64,000 nucleotides of DNA from an uncultured Alphaproteobacteria bacterium (GCA_902826095.1 CADEDN010000012.1:25259-89258), one strand, 5' to 3'. Numbered from the stretch's first letter, positions 1 through 10,235 are shown. Translations and numbers: made by a program. The notes: generated by a model not told the origin, from the letters alone.

Positions 1-1701
1 AAGCCGGGAGTAGAAGAAATTCGAGTCCTCTAGCCGCTTCCTCAGCTCGCCGACGTTTGCCGCTTTCTCATTCATAAGTAGCCGGACGATTTGCGTCGCG
101 GCGCCTTGGCGCGCCGCCTCGGCGCCGTTGAAAGGTCCGGCAAAAAAGCGAGCCAGTTCCTCGCGTGCTTCTCTGAACGCCTCAGCCCATTCCTTCTTGC
201 GTTCCGGGTCGAGCGCCCCAGCGTATGCCTGGTCGAAGTTGAGGGTGTGGAAGATGCGCAGCACGGTGTCTTCAACGCCCGTCTCGCCATTGGCGATGTC
301 GCCGATTCCGAACAGCTCCGTTTCAAGCCGTCTGCTCGCGGCGGCCACGATCTCAACCTCAGACGGGCTCCTTCCGAGCTCTTTCTCGAGGCCTAGGACG
401 AACACCTTGAAGGCCTCGAACGCCGCCGCCACGTCGTCCAATTTCTCGGGATCTACGTTCGCAAAAACGGAAAGCAGGAAGTCGATCAGCGGGGTTTGAC
501 TGTCTGCTAATTTTGGCTCTAGCGGAACAGCGAGGCCGAGCGCACGCGCCAGCGCCTTTGCGTATCTTTGGCGGTCGTCGCTGAGAATGTCGAGCTTGTT
601 CAGCGCCTCTCGTATCGCGCGAAGATGATCCTCGGGCTCGGGCTCGGGCTCGGGCATGGGTTCGTCATCTCGCGGCTCCGCGAGAAGATCGATCAACGGG
701 GCGAGCAGCGGCCCCTCGACCTCGGCGGCGGGAGGCTTTCCGGCCTCAACATCGGGCTTCGGCATGAAGAGGGAGATGAGGATGAGGTCAAGCGAAGACG
801 CGAGACTTGAAACGCATCGCCAGACCAATTCCCGGAAAAGCTGGTCCTCCGTGAGAGGGGGGCCATCGATGAGCTTCAAATTCTGCAGCGCATGAAATGT
901 CCACAAGGCGCCGCCTGCGTGTCGCTTGAGGCGCTCGGCGGCAGCGTATAGTGCTCGCGCGTTGTCATCGCTGTAGAGGAAGCCGTTTTTCGGATCGACA
1001 AGGCTGCTCGCGTCGGCGGCGGCGCGGACAATGAAATTCGTCCTACAGCGGCGGATCGTTTGCCCGCTGCCGCCTTGCTCGATGGTAAACTCAATGGGAA
1101 GTTTACCAGCTACCTGTTCTTTTGAAGGCGGTTCATCAAGCAAGAAAAAATCTGGTCGTTCATCTATGAACAGGGGTATGACGACATAATGATGCTCAGC
1201 ATGGAATGCTTCTTCAGTGCGCAGCACATTCGTCAGGCCAAGCCCTTGTGGAATGGGCGCCGGCCACGTTCCCGCGCCCATTAGAACATGCACCGCGCCC
1301 ACGCGACGTGCAGAAACATCTTCGTCCATTTCCTCCGTACGAACGGAGAAAAATGGATCAGGACTCTTAGAATCCTTGTTCTTTTTGTCCTTTAGGTCAT
1401 CCAGCCATGATTTGAAGCGGCCGGCGTTATCTGACGCAAACTGCACCCGTTCGAGCTTCACGGGGTCGACCAATGCTGGTTTCGGCGGATTGCCCCATTC
1501 GCCAAGCCGGTATCGAAAGAATCGTACGTCCTTCAGCTGATCCAGAAATCCGTGAAGCGCGGTTCTCGCGTCGAGTTCACACTTCTCCGATCCGAGTTCA
1601 CACAGCGGCGGTTCGAACGCGAGTCGCGCCGATAGCCCGGTTCGGTTTTCGTGGAACTCCTCAGGCTCGAGCTCTACGGCGCAATGAAGGATGTCTGGCA
1701 T
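1..1701 (-). CDS. Unrecognised protein, C-terminus cut by window edge
   Basis: The minus-strand frame stays open for 567 codons from an ATG at 1701 to the window edge, so the C-terminus is missing. The ATG lies 4 bases after the stop of the giant gene upstream (stop at 1708-1706), so the two are very probably one transcript and translationally coupled. The protein starts MPDILHCAVELEPEEFHE. It is acidic and soluble-looking, with no signal peptide or membrane segment. It carries a run of Pro-Glu repeats near residues 350-357 and helix-rich sequence after that. I recognise no catalytic motif or family. The first half looks like a mixed alpha/beta domain and the second half mostly helical. The coupling suggests that it works with the giant protein, perhaps as a partner or chaperone; this is inference only. 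Confidence 0.8.
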   Translation of the reverse strand, partial: MPDILHCAVELEPEEFHENRTGLSARLAFEPPLCELGSEKCELDARTALHGFLDQLKDVRFFRYRLGEWGNPPKPALVDPVKLERVQFASDNAGRFKSWLDDLKDKKNKDSKSPDPFFSVRTEEMDEDVSARRVGAVHVLMGAGTWPAPIPQGLGLTNVLRTEEAFHAEHHYVVIPLFIDERPDFFLLDEPPSKEQVAGKLPIEFTIEQGGSGQTIRRCRTNFIVRAAADASSLVDPKNGFLYSDDNARALYAAAERLKRHAGGALWTFHALQNLKLIDGPPLTEDQLFRELVWRCVSSLASSLDLILISLFMPKPDVEAGKPPAAEVEGPLLAPLIDLLAEPRDDEPMPEPEPEPEDHLRAIREALNKLDILSDDRQRYAKALARALGLAVPLEPKLADSQTPLIDFLLSVFANVDPEKLDDVAAAFEAFKVFVLGLEKELGRSPSEVEIVAAASRRLETELFGIGDIANGETGVEDTVLRIFHTLNFDQAYAGALDPERKKEWAEAFREAREELARFFAGPFNGAEAARQGAATQIVRLLMNEKAANVGELRKRLEDSNFFYSRL

Positions 1702-1705
1702 AGTG

Positions 1706-4700
1706 TTATCTCAACGATCCGAGGAAACGGGCGATCCGTGCGTCCGTGACGGATTGCGCCGTCGAGGCAGGAATACGCGCTGCGGCATGCAGATCACCGA
1801 GCGCCGGCGCAGGCGGCGCAGGCGGCGCAGGCGGCGGCTGGCTTGAGGACTTGCCCTTTCCTTTCAACTTGTATCTCACGTTGCGACGGACCTTCAGTTT
1901 GAAAAAGCGGGAAATGCGAATCCGCAATTGCAACGTACCGTCTGCGTTGATATCGCCGCTTTCAAGATAGGAAAGTCGAAGCAGCACGCCGATATAGACG
2001 TGCACAATCCCGAGAACATCGACGTTGCCGGCGACGAGCACCACGAGCGACACGGTGAGCGCGCCACTTCTGCCCCTCACTTTGCGATAGTTCAGGGCAA
2101 GGCTGACGGTGAACATCACCGATCCGGTTACTCCGGAAAATGCGAACCCGATGCTCGCCGAGCCGCCAGCGGCTCCATCGACGATCACCGTCAGTTCTTT
2201 GTCGAAAGGTCGGTATTGCGCTTCGAGAGCGAGCCAGCCCGTTCCGCCGATTATAAATACCGTGAACAGGAAGGGCAGCTCCGGCTTCGCCAGCGAAAAG
2301 CGGTCCGAGATGACGAAGTCGGGAAACGCGACAAGCTCGAAGGTATTTGCAATCTGGATGTTCGAAACGCCGCTCGTTCCGAACATGAGGCTGATCGGCG
2401 GCATGCTGAAGTCGTGGGCGAGTCCGACTGGGACGCCGTTCGACTTGATCACTCGCTGGCCGCCGACTTCGTCCGGGAACAGAGTACCGAGCGTATTCTG
2501 GACGAATTGCATCACCTTGTTGAGTTCGATTTTCTTCGGATCGAAGTCGACCTTGAGACCAGAACCCTTGTCGAAACGCACGGCGACTTGCCGGAAGCCG
2601 ACCATCTTCTGGCCGGAGACGACCGCTTCAAGGTCGGTCGTTATGCTCGAATCGCCGCTTTGTTCGACCTTGTCCGTGTCCTTCGACGCTTCAAGGCGCA
2701 CGAAAGCTTTAAGCCGGCTGTTGACGAGGTCCATCTTGAAGGGGCCGACTTTGAACAGCGCTTTTCGGCTCGCCATGAACAGATCAATGTCAATTTGGAC
2801 CCAGGCGCGAGCCTGCTTCTTGTCGAAATCATGCGTGACGCGGATAGCATCCTTGGCTGATTTCGGGAGCTTGTGTCCCTCAAAGAGATTGGCCAGCTTG
2901 GCGCCGCCAAGATTCTTGAAGATGCGGCCGATGTCAAAATTGGAAAGGTCGTCAGGAATCAGACGGTCGCCGATTTTGTTGAATGGGAGACTGAGGCCGA
3001 GCGCCTTCAATTCGTCTCCGAGCCGCCCGAACCACGCCTCTACCGGCGTCGTGTCGATGACGTCGTTGAGGGCGTCGTAATAATAGGCGATCTTCTTGCG
3101 CGTATAGTCGAGATTGGGAAGCTCCGGCGCCGACCCGACCGCCGCATAGAGCTTCAGAATGTTGTTCGGAACACCGAGCGCACCGCCCTTGCTGAGATTG
3201 GCGACGCCTTCAAGCACACGATCGCCATAGGCTTCAGCAACTTCCTTGCTGCGCGCTAGGTCATTGCCGAGCTTGCGTATTTCGTGATCGAGTCCGCGGA
3301 CGGATTTGTAGAGCGCGCGGTACTTGTCGAGCGTCAGGTCTCCCTCGTCTATGATCTGCTGAACTTTCGCCCCGATCGCGCCGGCGATCCGATCTATTTC
3401 CTGATCAATGGCATCGAGCGCGTTGTTGAAATAGTCATGAACCCGCGCGATATCGCCGGAAATCCGTTTGCAGACGGCCTTTAGGCGCTCTGATGGAACG
3501 GTGCCGGCGTCGAGGGCGTTGAACAGCGGCTCGAGAGTATCGCTTGTATTCAGCAGGACATCTCGCAGTAGGGCTTTTTTGTCTTCCGCGCCGCGACTGT
3601 CGAAGTTTTCGGGTAGCAATCGGACGATGCTTGCTGCGGCGGGCTTGATGACCTTTGGACGGAGCACGGTCGCCAGCAGCGTGGTCGACGATAACTGTTC
3701 GCGAATCTCCTCGAAGGAAGTCTGCAAATCCTCGCCAACCACATCGATCATCTTGAAGGCGTCGCCCAACGCCTCATGGAAAGCCTTAACGACGCCTCGG
3801 AGGCGGCTGGCCAGAAGACTGGCCAAGTTGTCGAGGCGCGCGCCGTACTTGGCGGTTTCGACAAGAAGTTCGTTGAGGGAACCGGCGGCGGCGTTTAGAC
3901 TGGAGGCGAGCTCGTCGCCTAGCTCCGCCGCAAGGCGGTCGGTCAGATCCCTGATTTCTCGGATCCACCGCGCGACGACGGCGCTGACCGCATCCAGCTT
4001 GGCAGCGAAATGGGCCAGAAGTTGATCGTCGGGCACTTCAGTTATTTCCAACACTCCGGCGACATTTTTCGCCGCCGCTGCGGCGTCGGCCGCGGATTTC
4101 ACCAAATCTACTACGGGCTTGATTTTTTCCTGATGCTCCTGGCTTACCGCCTCGAGCTTCGTTCTTAATTGCGTGAATATTGCGTCAGCCTTTTCAAGAG
4201 CAGCCGCCCAGGCGGACCCATAGGCATTCAGGCTTATCTTCGCCGCATCGATAGCCCCAAGACCCATCGGGAGCGCCTTCGCCACAAAAGACGCGATCTC
4301 CTGGCCAGCATCATCGAGCTCGGTATTCAAACGATATCGCGCTTCGCCAATCGCAGACTCGCCATCTGCCTGCAGGCGGCGGACAACGCCGCTCAATTGC
4401 GATTCCAGTTCCTTCGCGCGCCCTTCAGACCAAGGTTTCTCGCGGTCGTAGGAGGCGAGGACAGCGCCGATGTCGCGCACCGCGGCGTCAAGATCGACGT
4501 CAACCTGCGCCTTAAGATCATAAAGCGCGGCGCGTGCCTTCTGGATGTTGACGGCGACGTCCCCCACCAGTTCTTCGGCTTCGGCGAAGGCTGGGTTGAT
4601 ATAACGCTCTATTTCGTTTGCTAGCTCCTCCGTGATTTTTTCTTTTGTTTTCTGCACCAAATCGTCAGTGACAAATGTGCTTGCGCTCGATTCGAAGCGC

Positions 4701-7700
4701 TGTACCTCATGCAGAAGGAGCAGTTTCTTCCGCCGCAGAAAGGCGGCGGCGTTCGCGGCCCACCGCTCGCACTGCTTCGGCGCCGCGAGGATTTCGTCTT
4801 TCAAGGCGCCGGGCTTTAGTTTTCTAATGCGCTCGCCGTTATCCTTCGCGCGCTTCAGCTGGCTCTTGAACGAACCTGCACCATCAGCGGAGTCCCCGTC
4901 CTTTAGAGCTCGAATGGCTGTTACGAGGGCGTCACGAAGCGCTCCGAGCTCGTTTTGCCGTGGAAGTTGATCTTCTGGGAGCTCTAAAAAGAGTTGGTTC
5001 AGCGCGTCCGCGACCGTTTTGACGTCCGTGGATTGATCGGGGATGTGACCGAACTTCCAATATTCATTGAAGTGGGGCTCACTCGCGTTATCTGGCTCTG
5101 ATACAAAATCCAGGAGGTCTTTCGCGGAGGGAATTTCGCGTCCCGTCTCCGCCCGCATGAAGGTGATCGAGTCCAGTCCGGCGTAGAGCGGACTCTCGCC
5201 GCGCTGCGCGTTCACGGCGCTCCGCTGCGATGGCGGCGCGAGTCGCCAGGTGAAGCGAGAGTGACCGCGCGGAATGCGTGGCGCGCTCGCCTGCGGCGTG
5301 TCGCCGTCGCCATAGGCCTCGTTTCTCCCGCGCTGCCACGCATGGCTAGGCGCCGGCAGATTCGCGCAATCGATCGTAAGTCGCGGCGGCCAGCGGTCGG
5401 TGTCGCCGTCCGCGGCTTGCGCGTCGGCGAAAAAGTAGATGTTGTCCGGATTGAGGCACTCTTGCGCCGTGAGCGGTTCATCGCCGTCGCCTTCGGCGGC
5501 GGTCACGAAGGCGATGTCCGGGCGACGATAGACCTGCGGCCGCTCGACGGCCGCGTGACGGTTCCAAAGCGGCACCTTCCAGCCGAAGGCGCCGACCTCC
5601 TCACCCCACGAACTATCGACAGGAATGATGCGACTGTTGAAGCGGACCGACTTCAGGAAGCCGGTCGATCTCGCGCTTGTCGGAAAGTCCGGATAGAAAC
5701 GTTCCGTCTCAAGAATCTCGATGTATTCAGAGATTTTGCGCAGCACGGGACGCCTTGTCTCGCCACCCGCTCCCGCGAACTGCGCTGAAGGGCTGACGGA
5801 ACGCTCATAGAGAACGACGTGCTTGGCCCGGTGCCAAAATACAGCAATGCGTCCTATCACTTCGAATTTCTGACGCTGTATGCGGCCGCCGCGTGTTTCG
5901 CTGACGATGGCGACTTTGCCGTTCAAGAACTCCGACTTCTGATCTGCGTCTCCGCCCAGCGGCGACAAGGCGATCTTCTCGATTTCGCCGCCCGACGACG
6001 CGGGCGCCTTGAGCAAGGAATTCAGAATGTTAGCCGATTCAATCGGCCACAACGCTCCACCGCTGAGGCCATGCTCGCTCGTGCGTATCTGATCATCCTG
6101 ATTTGGGGCGGCGTCATCGGTTGGCCGTCTGTGAAGCGCGGTCTTGCGCAGTGCAAATCGCGCGCTTTTCTTGAAGCGCGCAGGCGCGAAGGCGACGTCG
6201 CTGTCAGGATCGTCCGCCCAGATTTCAAGGCGCTCAGGCCGACGCGCGATGGCATATGAGATCTTCGTCCACCGATCCCGCAGGGCAAGAGCGTGTACAT
6301 GTTCCTGATTAGGCTCATCGCGTCCCTTACCCACAGGCTTGCCGGTAAGCGCCTCAATTTCGGCGACACGGGCTCGACGCGCGGGCCCCTGCTCCCTCGC
6401 CGGCGTCACGCTGACGGCAAGGCCATAAAGAAACTCGCTTCGCAACGCGTCAAGCGCCGCGCCGAGTCCCAGTTCGCCGCGCTGCCGGAAGATTTCGTGC
6501 ATCGCCCATTCGGGCGCGAAATACGCACGTTCGACGTCGCTCGGCCGGATCCACAAGTCTGTGGGCGGCGTAAGTCGATAGTCGACGACATGGCGTTTTC
6601 GCCCGTCGTCGTTTTCGGCGGGCATGGGAGCAATGACCTCGCCAATATCCGCCGCATCGTGGATCTCAAGGCGCCCCGGCTTGTCCATGCTTTCGCCGAT
6701 TGCCTGCGGCGGAAGCACGTAGCGATACGTCGGAGAAACCTGTTTCAGCAGCCACTGCCGCGTATCGCTGTCGTAGGTCGCGACCTTGATCGTTCCTGAA
6801 TCTCCGCGCGCGTCTATCGGCTGCGTGACGATGCGGGCGATGGAAAAGGGCTCGGTCGAAAGAAGAACGGATGACTGCGGCTCTTCATTTTCATCGACGC
6901 GTTCACCAAGATCCGCCGTAAGACGCCAATCCTCCGAATTTCCGAGCCATTCCCTGACGTTGAGCAAATACCGCCCGTCTGTCGCCCGATTATGCGGATC
7001 ATGTGGACTGCGAATCAGCAGCGGCCGGCGTCGTCTCGAACGATCGCCGCGCGGCATGTCGGGTGCGACGACCTCGACAGAGTCGAAAGCGAACGACAGA
7101 TTAATGTCGGCGGACTCGCCGGCGGTCGGGCGCTTTTCTTCGTCGAGAGCGGCCGAGACGCGAAGAAAGTTTTTGGCGCCGCTTACAAGCAACGGGCTCG
7201 TTGCGGACCGCGTAAAGTGGAAGCCGCCGAGGCTGGCTTCCGCCGCCGGACCGTGGCCTGCTGAAGAGATAAGAAACCTGATGCGCGATTCGCCCTCGAC
7301 GCATGACCAGGCGCCAGGATCGTGTTCCAACCTGACATCGAAGCCGCGATCGCCGAATAACGCCGGCAATTTTACGTTGTTTGCGCTGATGAGTCTTTCG
7401 TTCTCGGCGAGGCTTAGAGCGAAGCGATTTTCCCGCGTAGACCATTTGATCAGACCGGATTTCGGCTCAAGGTCCGCGGTCACCTCAAGGTGCAGGGCGA
7501 ACGCGCGTTCTTCGCTGCTCCCGCCGTGGGAAAATCTGGCGTGTTCGAAATTTGGCAGAGCAGACTGCGGATCGGCCGGCGTCAGGACCTTAAGGGCTCT
7601 TCGCGCCTCCTGAAAACTCGTCGCCCTCTTAAGGAGCCGCTCGACCAGCGCCGCCTTAGAGTTGAATGTCAGGGCGACTTGGCCGTGCAGCTCATGTTTG

Positions 7701-8860
7701 AAATCGCCAAGCCCCCAAATCTCGCCAGATTCGATCGGCTTGCGCCTCGACAGAGTGAGATCGATAAAGAATTCGCTCCCCAGTCGGAGCTGCCCAATGC
7801 CGGGACCGCATTGAAGTTCAAATCTCTCGTTTCGCCCACTAAGGTCTCCGGCGTCAAAGCCGGCGGTAGGCTCCTGCACCCCGATCCGGAGCCGCAACAG
7901 TTGTTTCTGCAAGTCCCGGAAGTAAATCTGCTGTAAGGATGACTTGGATTGGTAGGGCTTAATAGCCTCCACGGGCCGAGTCCTGATCCTGAACCCTAGG
8001 TCCGACAACAATGACAAGAGCGTGGTGCTGTCGGCCCAAACACCTGCCTCGTCCGGAAGAGACGGCCCGGTTTGGAAGAACGTCTTCGCTTCCGAATCGG
8101 CCTTGCGGCAAATATCAAAACCGCCAAGATAGAAGTTTTCGAGTTCTGGCGGGTTGCCTTTGCCGTTATGATGGTTTTTCCTCGACCCTAGCTTGAACGC
8201 GGCGCATTTCGGCTGTTTTCCCAATGCGGTTGCATCGAGGATGGTTCGGTAGGTGGCGAAGAAGGCGACGTAATTGCCCTGCTGCGTTGGTCTGTGTCGC
8301 CATAGGGACGGCGCAGCGACGTAAAGCCTATAGTAGGGTTCACGCTTGGACCCGTCGATTTTTTCGCGACCGACGGCCAACTCGCTGAACAAAACCTCGT
8401 CCTCGGTAAAGCGCCGGAGCAAGGGTATGCGCAAATCCGGCGACTGTTGGGGCGGGTCCGTGGACTGCTCTTCGTCGAGAACGAATTGATCGAGGAGAAA
8501 GGCGCCGCGAAAACGAAGCCGCTCACCGGAGCCATTCCACGCGCCGCGGAGCTGAAATCCGACTTCGCTTTCGCCGTCGTCAAGGTGTTCCCTGATCTCG
8601 GCGTCAGTAAGCTCGAAGAGACGGGACCAGTCGTTGATCTCAGCTATATCATCGGGCAGCGGGACAGAAACCGGCGGGTCTGTCGTGATCGACTTCTTCG
8701 GCACCCACCTCAAGCAAGCGATGAGCTTGCCATTCTCCCGAAAGAAGCAAATCTCGACGACACCTCGTTTGGTTTCGCCAATAGTTTCGTTATCAGTATG
8801 CGGGACCGGCGGCCAGATGAAGTCGCCAAACAGCCGGAACGCCGTAAATGCTGCGCCCAT
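1706..8860 (-). CDS. Giant multi-region protein of unknown function (about 2,384 aa)
   Basis: One uninterrupted frame of nearly 2,400 codons. I chose the ATG at 8860 because a G-rich ribosome site (GGGGGGAG) lies 4 bases before it; an ATG at 8884 adds 8 residues but has no such site. Residues 1 to about 1330 are mixed, with many aromatic and beta-like stretches. Residues about 1330 to 1950 are Ala/Glu/Lys/Arg-rich and strongly helical, probably coiled coil. Residues about 1960 to 2340 alternate hydrophobic strands and glycines, including a very hydrophobic stretch near 2260-2300. A proline-alanine run lies near 2345, then a short tail. There is no signal peptide. I do not recognise the family. 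The gene is coupled to the partial gene downstream and faces a lipoprotein and an M15-type peptidase. A secreted or cell-surface assembly is one possibility, but nothing in the sequence proves export. Confidence 0.85.
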   Translation of the reverse strand: MGAAFTAFRLFGDFIWPPVPHTDNETIGETKRGVVEICFFRENGKLIACLRWVPKKSITTDPPVSVPLPDDIAEINDWSRLFELTDAEIREHLDDGESEVGFQLRGAWNGSGERLRFRGAFLLDQFVLDEEQSTDPPQQSPDLRIPLLRRFTEDEVLFSELAVGREKIDGSKREPYYRLYVAAPSLWRHRPTQQGNYVAFFATYRTILDATALGKQPKCAAFKLGSRKNHHNGKGNPPELENFYLGGFDICRKADSEAKTFFQTGPSLPDEAGVWADSTTLLSLLSDLGFRIRTRPVEAIKPYQSKSSLQQIYFRDLQKQLLRLRIGVQEPTAGFDAGDLSGRNERFELQCGPGIGQLRLGSEFFIDLTLSRRKPIESGEIWGLGDFKHELHGQVALTFNSKAALVERLLKRATSFQEARRALKVLTPADPQSALPNFEHARFSHGGSSEERAFALHLEVTADLEPKSGLIKWSTRENRFALSLAENERLISANNVKLPALFGDRGFDVRLEHDPGAWSCVEGESRIRFLISSAGHGPAAEASLGGFHFTRSATSPLLVSGAKNFLRVSAALDEEKRPTAGESADINLSFAFDSVEVVAPDMPRGDRSRRRRPLLIRSPHDPHNRATDGRYLLNVREWLGNSEDWRLTADLGERVDENEEPQSSVLLSTEPFSIARIVTQPIDARGDSGTIKVATYDSDTRQWLLKQVSPTYRYVLPPQAIGESMDKPGRLEIHDAADIGEVIAPMPAENDDGRKRHVVDYRLTPPTDLWIRPSDVERAYFAPEWAMHEIFRQRGELGLGAALDALRSEFLYGLAVSVTPAREQGPARRARVAEIEALTGKPVGKGRDEPNQEHVHALALRDRWTKISYAIARRPERLEIWADDPDSDVAFAPARFKKSARFALRKTALHRRPTDDAAPNQDDQIRTSEHGLSGGALWPIESANILNSLLKAPASSGGEIEKIALSPLGGDADQKSEFLNGKVAIVSETRGGRIQRQKFEVIGRIAVFWHRAKHVVLYERSVSPSAQFAGAGGETRRPVLRKISEYIEILETERFYPDFPTSARSTGFLKSVRFNSRIIPVDSSWGEEVGAFGWKVPLWNRHAAVERPQVYRRPDIAFVTAAEGDGDEPLTAQECLNPDNIYFFADAQAADGDTDRWPPRLTIDCANLPAPSHAWQRGRNEAYGDGDTPQASAPRIPRGHSRFTWRLAPPSQRSAVNAQRGESPLYAGLDSITFMRAETGREIPSAKDLLDFVSEPDNASEPHFNEYWKFGHIPDQSTDVKTVADALNQLFLELPEDQLPRQNELGALRDALVTAIRALKDGDSADGAGSFKSQLKRAKDNGERIRKLKPGALKDEILAAPKQCERWAANAAAFLRRKKLLLLHEVQRFESSASTFVTDDLVQKTKEKITEELANEIERYINPAFAEAEELVGDVAVNIQKARAALYDLKAQVDVDLDAAVRDIGAVLASYDREKPWSEGRAKELESQLSGVVRRLQADGESAIGEARYRLNTELDDAGQEIASFVAKALPMGLGAIDAAKISLNAYGSAWAAALEKADAIFTQLRTKLEAVSQEHQEKIKPVVDLVKSAADAAAAAKNVAGVLEITEVPDDQLLAHFAAKLDAVSAVVARWIREIRDLTDRLAAELGDELASSLNAAAGSLNELLVETAKYGARLDNLASLLASRLRGVVKAFHEALGDAFKMIDVVGEDLQTSFEEIREQLSSTTLLATVLRPKVIKPAAASIVRLLPENFDSRGAEDKKALLRDVLLNTSDTLEPLFNALDAGTVPSERLKAVCKRISGDIARVHDYFNNALDAIDQEIDRIAGAIGAKVQQIIDEGDLTLDKYRALYKSVRGLDHEIRKLGNDLARSKEVAEAYGDRVLEGVANLSKGGALGVPNNILKLYAAVGSAPELPNLDYTRKKIAYYYDALNDVIDTTPVEAWFGRLGDELKALGLSLPFNKIGDRLIPDDLSNFDIGRIFKNLGGAKLANLFEGHKLPKSAKDAIRVTHDFDKKQARAWVQIDIDLFMASRKALFKVGPFKMDLVNSRLKAFVRLEASKDTDKVEQSGDSSITTDLEAVVSGQKMVGFRQVAVRFDKGSGLKVDFDPKKIELNKVMQFVQNTLGTLFPDEVGGQRVIKSNGVPVGLAHDFSMPPISLMFGTSGVSNIQIANTFELVAFPDFVISDRFSLAKPELPFLFTVFIIGGTGWLALEAQYRPFDKELTVIVDGAAGGSASIGFAFSGVTGSVMFTVSLALNYRKVRGRSGALTVSLVVLVAGNVDVLGIVHVYIGVLLRLSYLESGDINADGTLQLRIRISRFFKLKVRRNVRYKLKGKGKSSSQPPPAPPAPPAPALGDLHAAARIPASTAQSVTDARIARFLGSLR

Positions 8861-9075
8861 CGCGCTCCCCCCAAGCGGCATCATGAACGCAAACTTAGCG
8901 AACCCTTCGCTTCGGAGTGCCAGGCTCTGGGAGCCCGGCGCGAGGACTTCGCCTTTACTTAGCCTCTCTCAACTGTTTTAATCTGTCAATGCGCGGCGCG
9001 GAAACTTGGCGTTGTTGCGTGACAGCATTGACCTGAGCGGCCGACGACGAAGTCGGGGGGCGAAGCATCGCGGGA

Positions 9076-9579
9076 ATGGGGAGTAGGAACTTGCGATCGA
9101 TCGTCTTCGCGCTTGCATGCGCATCCACGCTGACGGCCTGCGGCGTCGAAACGCCGGCGGCCTCGTCGCCGGCCGCCGTGAAGCCGCTTTGCGAATGCGG
9201 CCCGGATTACTGTCGCGGCGATCCTCGCTATGCCCCTGCGCTCACACGCAAAAAGGCGGCATTGAGGGCGGACAGCTACCCGGATCGCCTTGTCGCGCTT
9301 CTCGATCGGGCGAGCCCATGCCTAGCGGCAGTCGAACAAGCGCCCGACGGTTTCACCTTGCAGGTCGTCGAACTGGACCCTTCCCGAAGAGCGCTCGCGT
9401 GGACGTCAGAAGGCGAGGAAATCGCGAAAAAGAATTTGAAGGAGCGCAAAATCAAGTCGTACCAGGTCTTCAATGTCAACCGCGCGCTGCAATGTTGTGG
9501 CGACCCGAAATATGATGAGCGGCGCGACTACGACGGCGAACTGGATCTCAACACGGATTTGGCGCTGTTGCACCGGTAA
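9076..9579 (+). CDS. Small Cys-rich lipoprotein, unknown function
   Basis: The 167-residue product begins with a basic stretch, a hydrophobic core and a lipobox ending in Leu-Thr-Ala-Cys at about residue 22, the signature of a signal peptidase II lipoprotein, so it is probably anchored in a membrane facing the periplasm. After a short Ala/Pro linker comes a Cys-rich segment (CECGPDYC), and there are further cysteines near the middle and a CC pair near residue 137, suggesting disulfides or metal binding. No enzyme family is recognised. It is divergent from the giant gene, with 215 bases between them, and lies just upstream of the M15-type peptidase gene in the same direction. Confidence 0.75.
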   Translation: MGSRNLRSIVFALACASTLTACGVETPAASSPAAVKPLCECGPDYCRGDPRYAPALTRKKAALRADSYPDRLVALLDRASPCLAAVEQAPDGFTLQVVELDPSRRALAWTSEGEEIAKKNLKERKIKSYQVFNVNRALQCCGDPKYDERRDYDGELDLNTDLALLHR

Positions 9580-9665
9580 GCGACCGCCACCTGACCGGCA
9601 TTTCGCGGAATGCGCCGGGCTTTCGACGTCGTTGCACGAGTGAATAAATGATCAAGGAAAGAAAC

Positions 9666-10235
9666 ATGAAAAAGAAAGCAAGATCTCGGAAAGGATTGAA
9701 AGCGAGGGCTACGCCGCGAAATCACCGACGGTCCAATTATTGCGCCTGTGACATCCACGTTTTTCGTTACAACGATAAAATCGATGATCTTGATCTGGTT
9801 GACTATGTAGAAGAAGCAGCCCGTACATTGGCAGAGAAGCACGCTGCGGTCGTATTCACCTCGGGACGCCGCACGGTGAGTGAGCAGGCGAGCGCTATGG
9901 CGGGAAATGTCGTGAATAATAGAAAATGGATTGAACAAACCTATGAGCAGAGCGCGGAACGCGACTCGCTACAAAAATGGGTAGACGAGCACCCTAACGC
10001 GAGAACCAAGGATCAAGTTTCGACCGGATTGAGCTCCATTATGAAGAATTGGACTGACGATCAACGGAAAAAGTTGTCCCGCCATTTTAGCGGACAAGCA
10101 TTCGATGTTAACCCGGTGGCCGGCGAGGACGGCAAGAAAATAAAGGATAGTATAAGAAATCTGAAATACCTGCGCAAATTTTTGGATAAAGAAGGCGGGT
10201 TAGTTATTTGGCATGCGGAGTTCGAAAAGGCCTGA
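9666..10235 (+). CDS. M15-family peptidase-like protein (D,D-carboxypeptidase / endolysin fold)
   Basis: Zinc peptidase of the M15 type, expected to cleave peptidoglycan peptide bridges. The motif SRHFSGQAFD at residues 138-147 matches the M15 signature SxHxxGxAxD, giving zinc ligands His140 and Asp147. A second motif IWHAEF near residues 181-186 supplies the third ligand, His183, and an acidic neighbour. FTSGRRT at residues 64-70 fits the conserved arginine region. The start at 9666 is preceded by AAGGAAAG; an ATG at 9648 adds six residues. The N-terminus is very basic and shows no signal peptide, so an export route is unclear. Base composition is clearly lower in GC than the conjugation genes, suggesting separate acquisition. 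It could serve the neighbouring giant-protein module or local wall opening during conjugation. Confidence 0.8.
   Translation: MKKKARSRKGLKARATPRNHRRSNYCACDIHVFRYNDKIDDLDLVDYVEEAARTLAEKHAAVVFTSGRRTVSEQASAMAGNVVNNRKWIEQTYEQSAERDSLQKWVDEHPNARTKDQVSTGLSSIMKNWTDDQRKKLSRHFSGQAFDVNPVAGEDGKKIKDSIRNLKYLRKFLDKEGGLVIWHAEFEKA

Noticed and set aside
91..499. Plus-strand reading frames at the left edge
   Set aside because: They are antisense to a 567-codon minus-strand frame that has no stop and is coupled to the giant gene.
600..660. Tandem GGGCTC repeats near 630-655
   Set aside because: They simply encode the Pro-Glu run of the partial minus-strand protein and show no further regularity.
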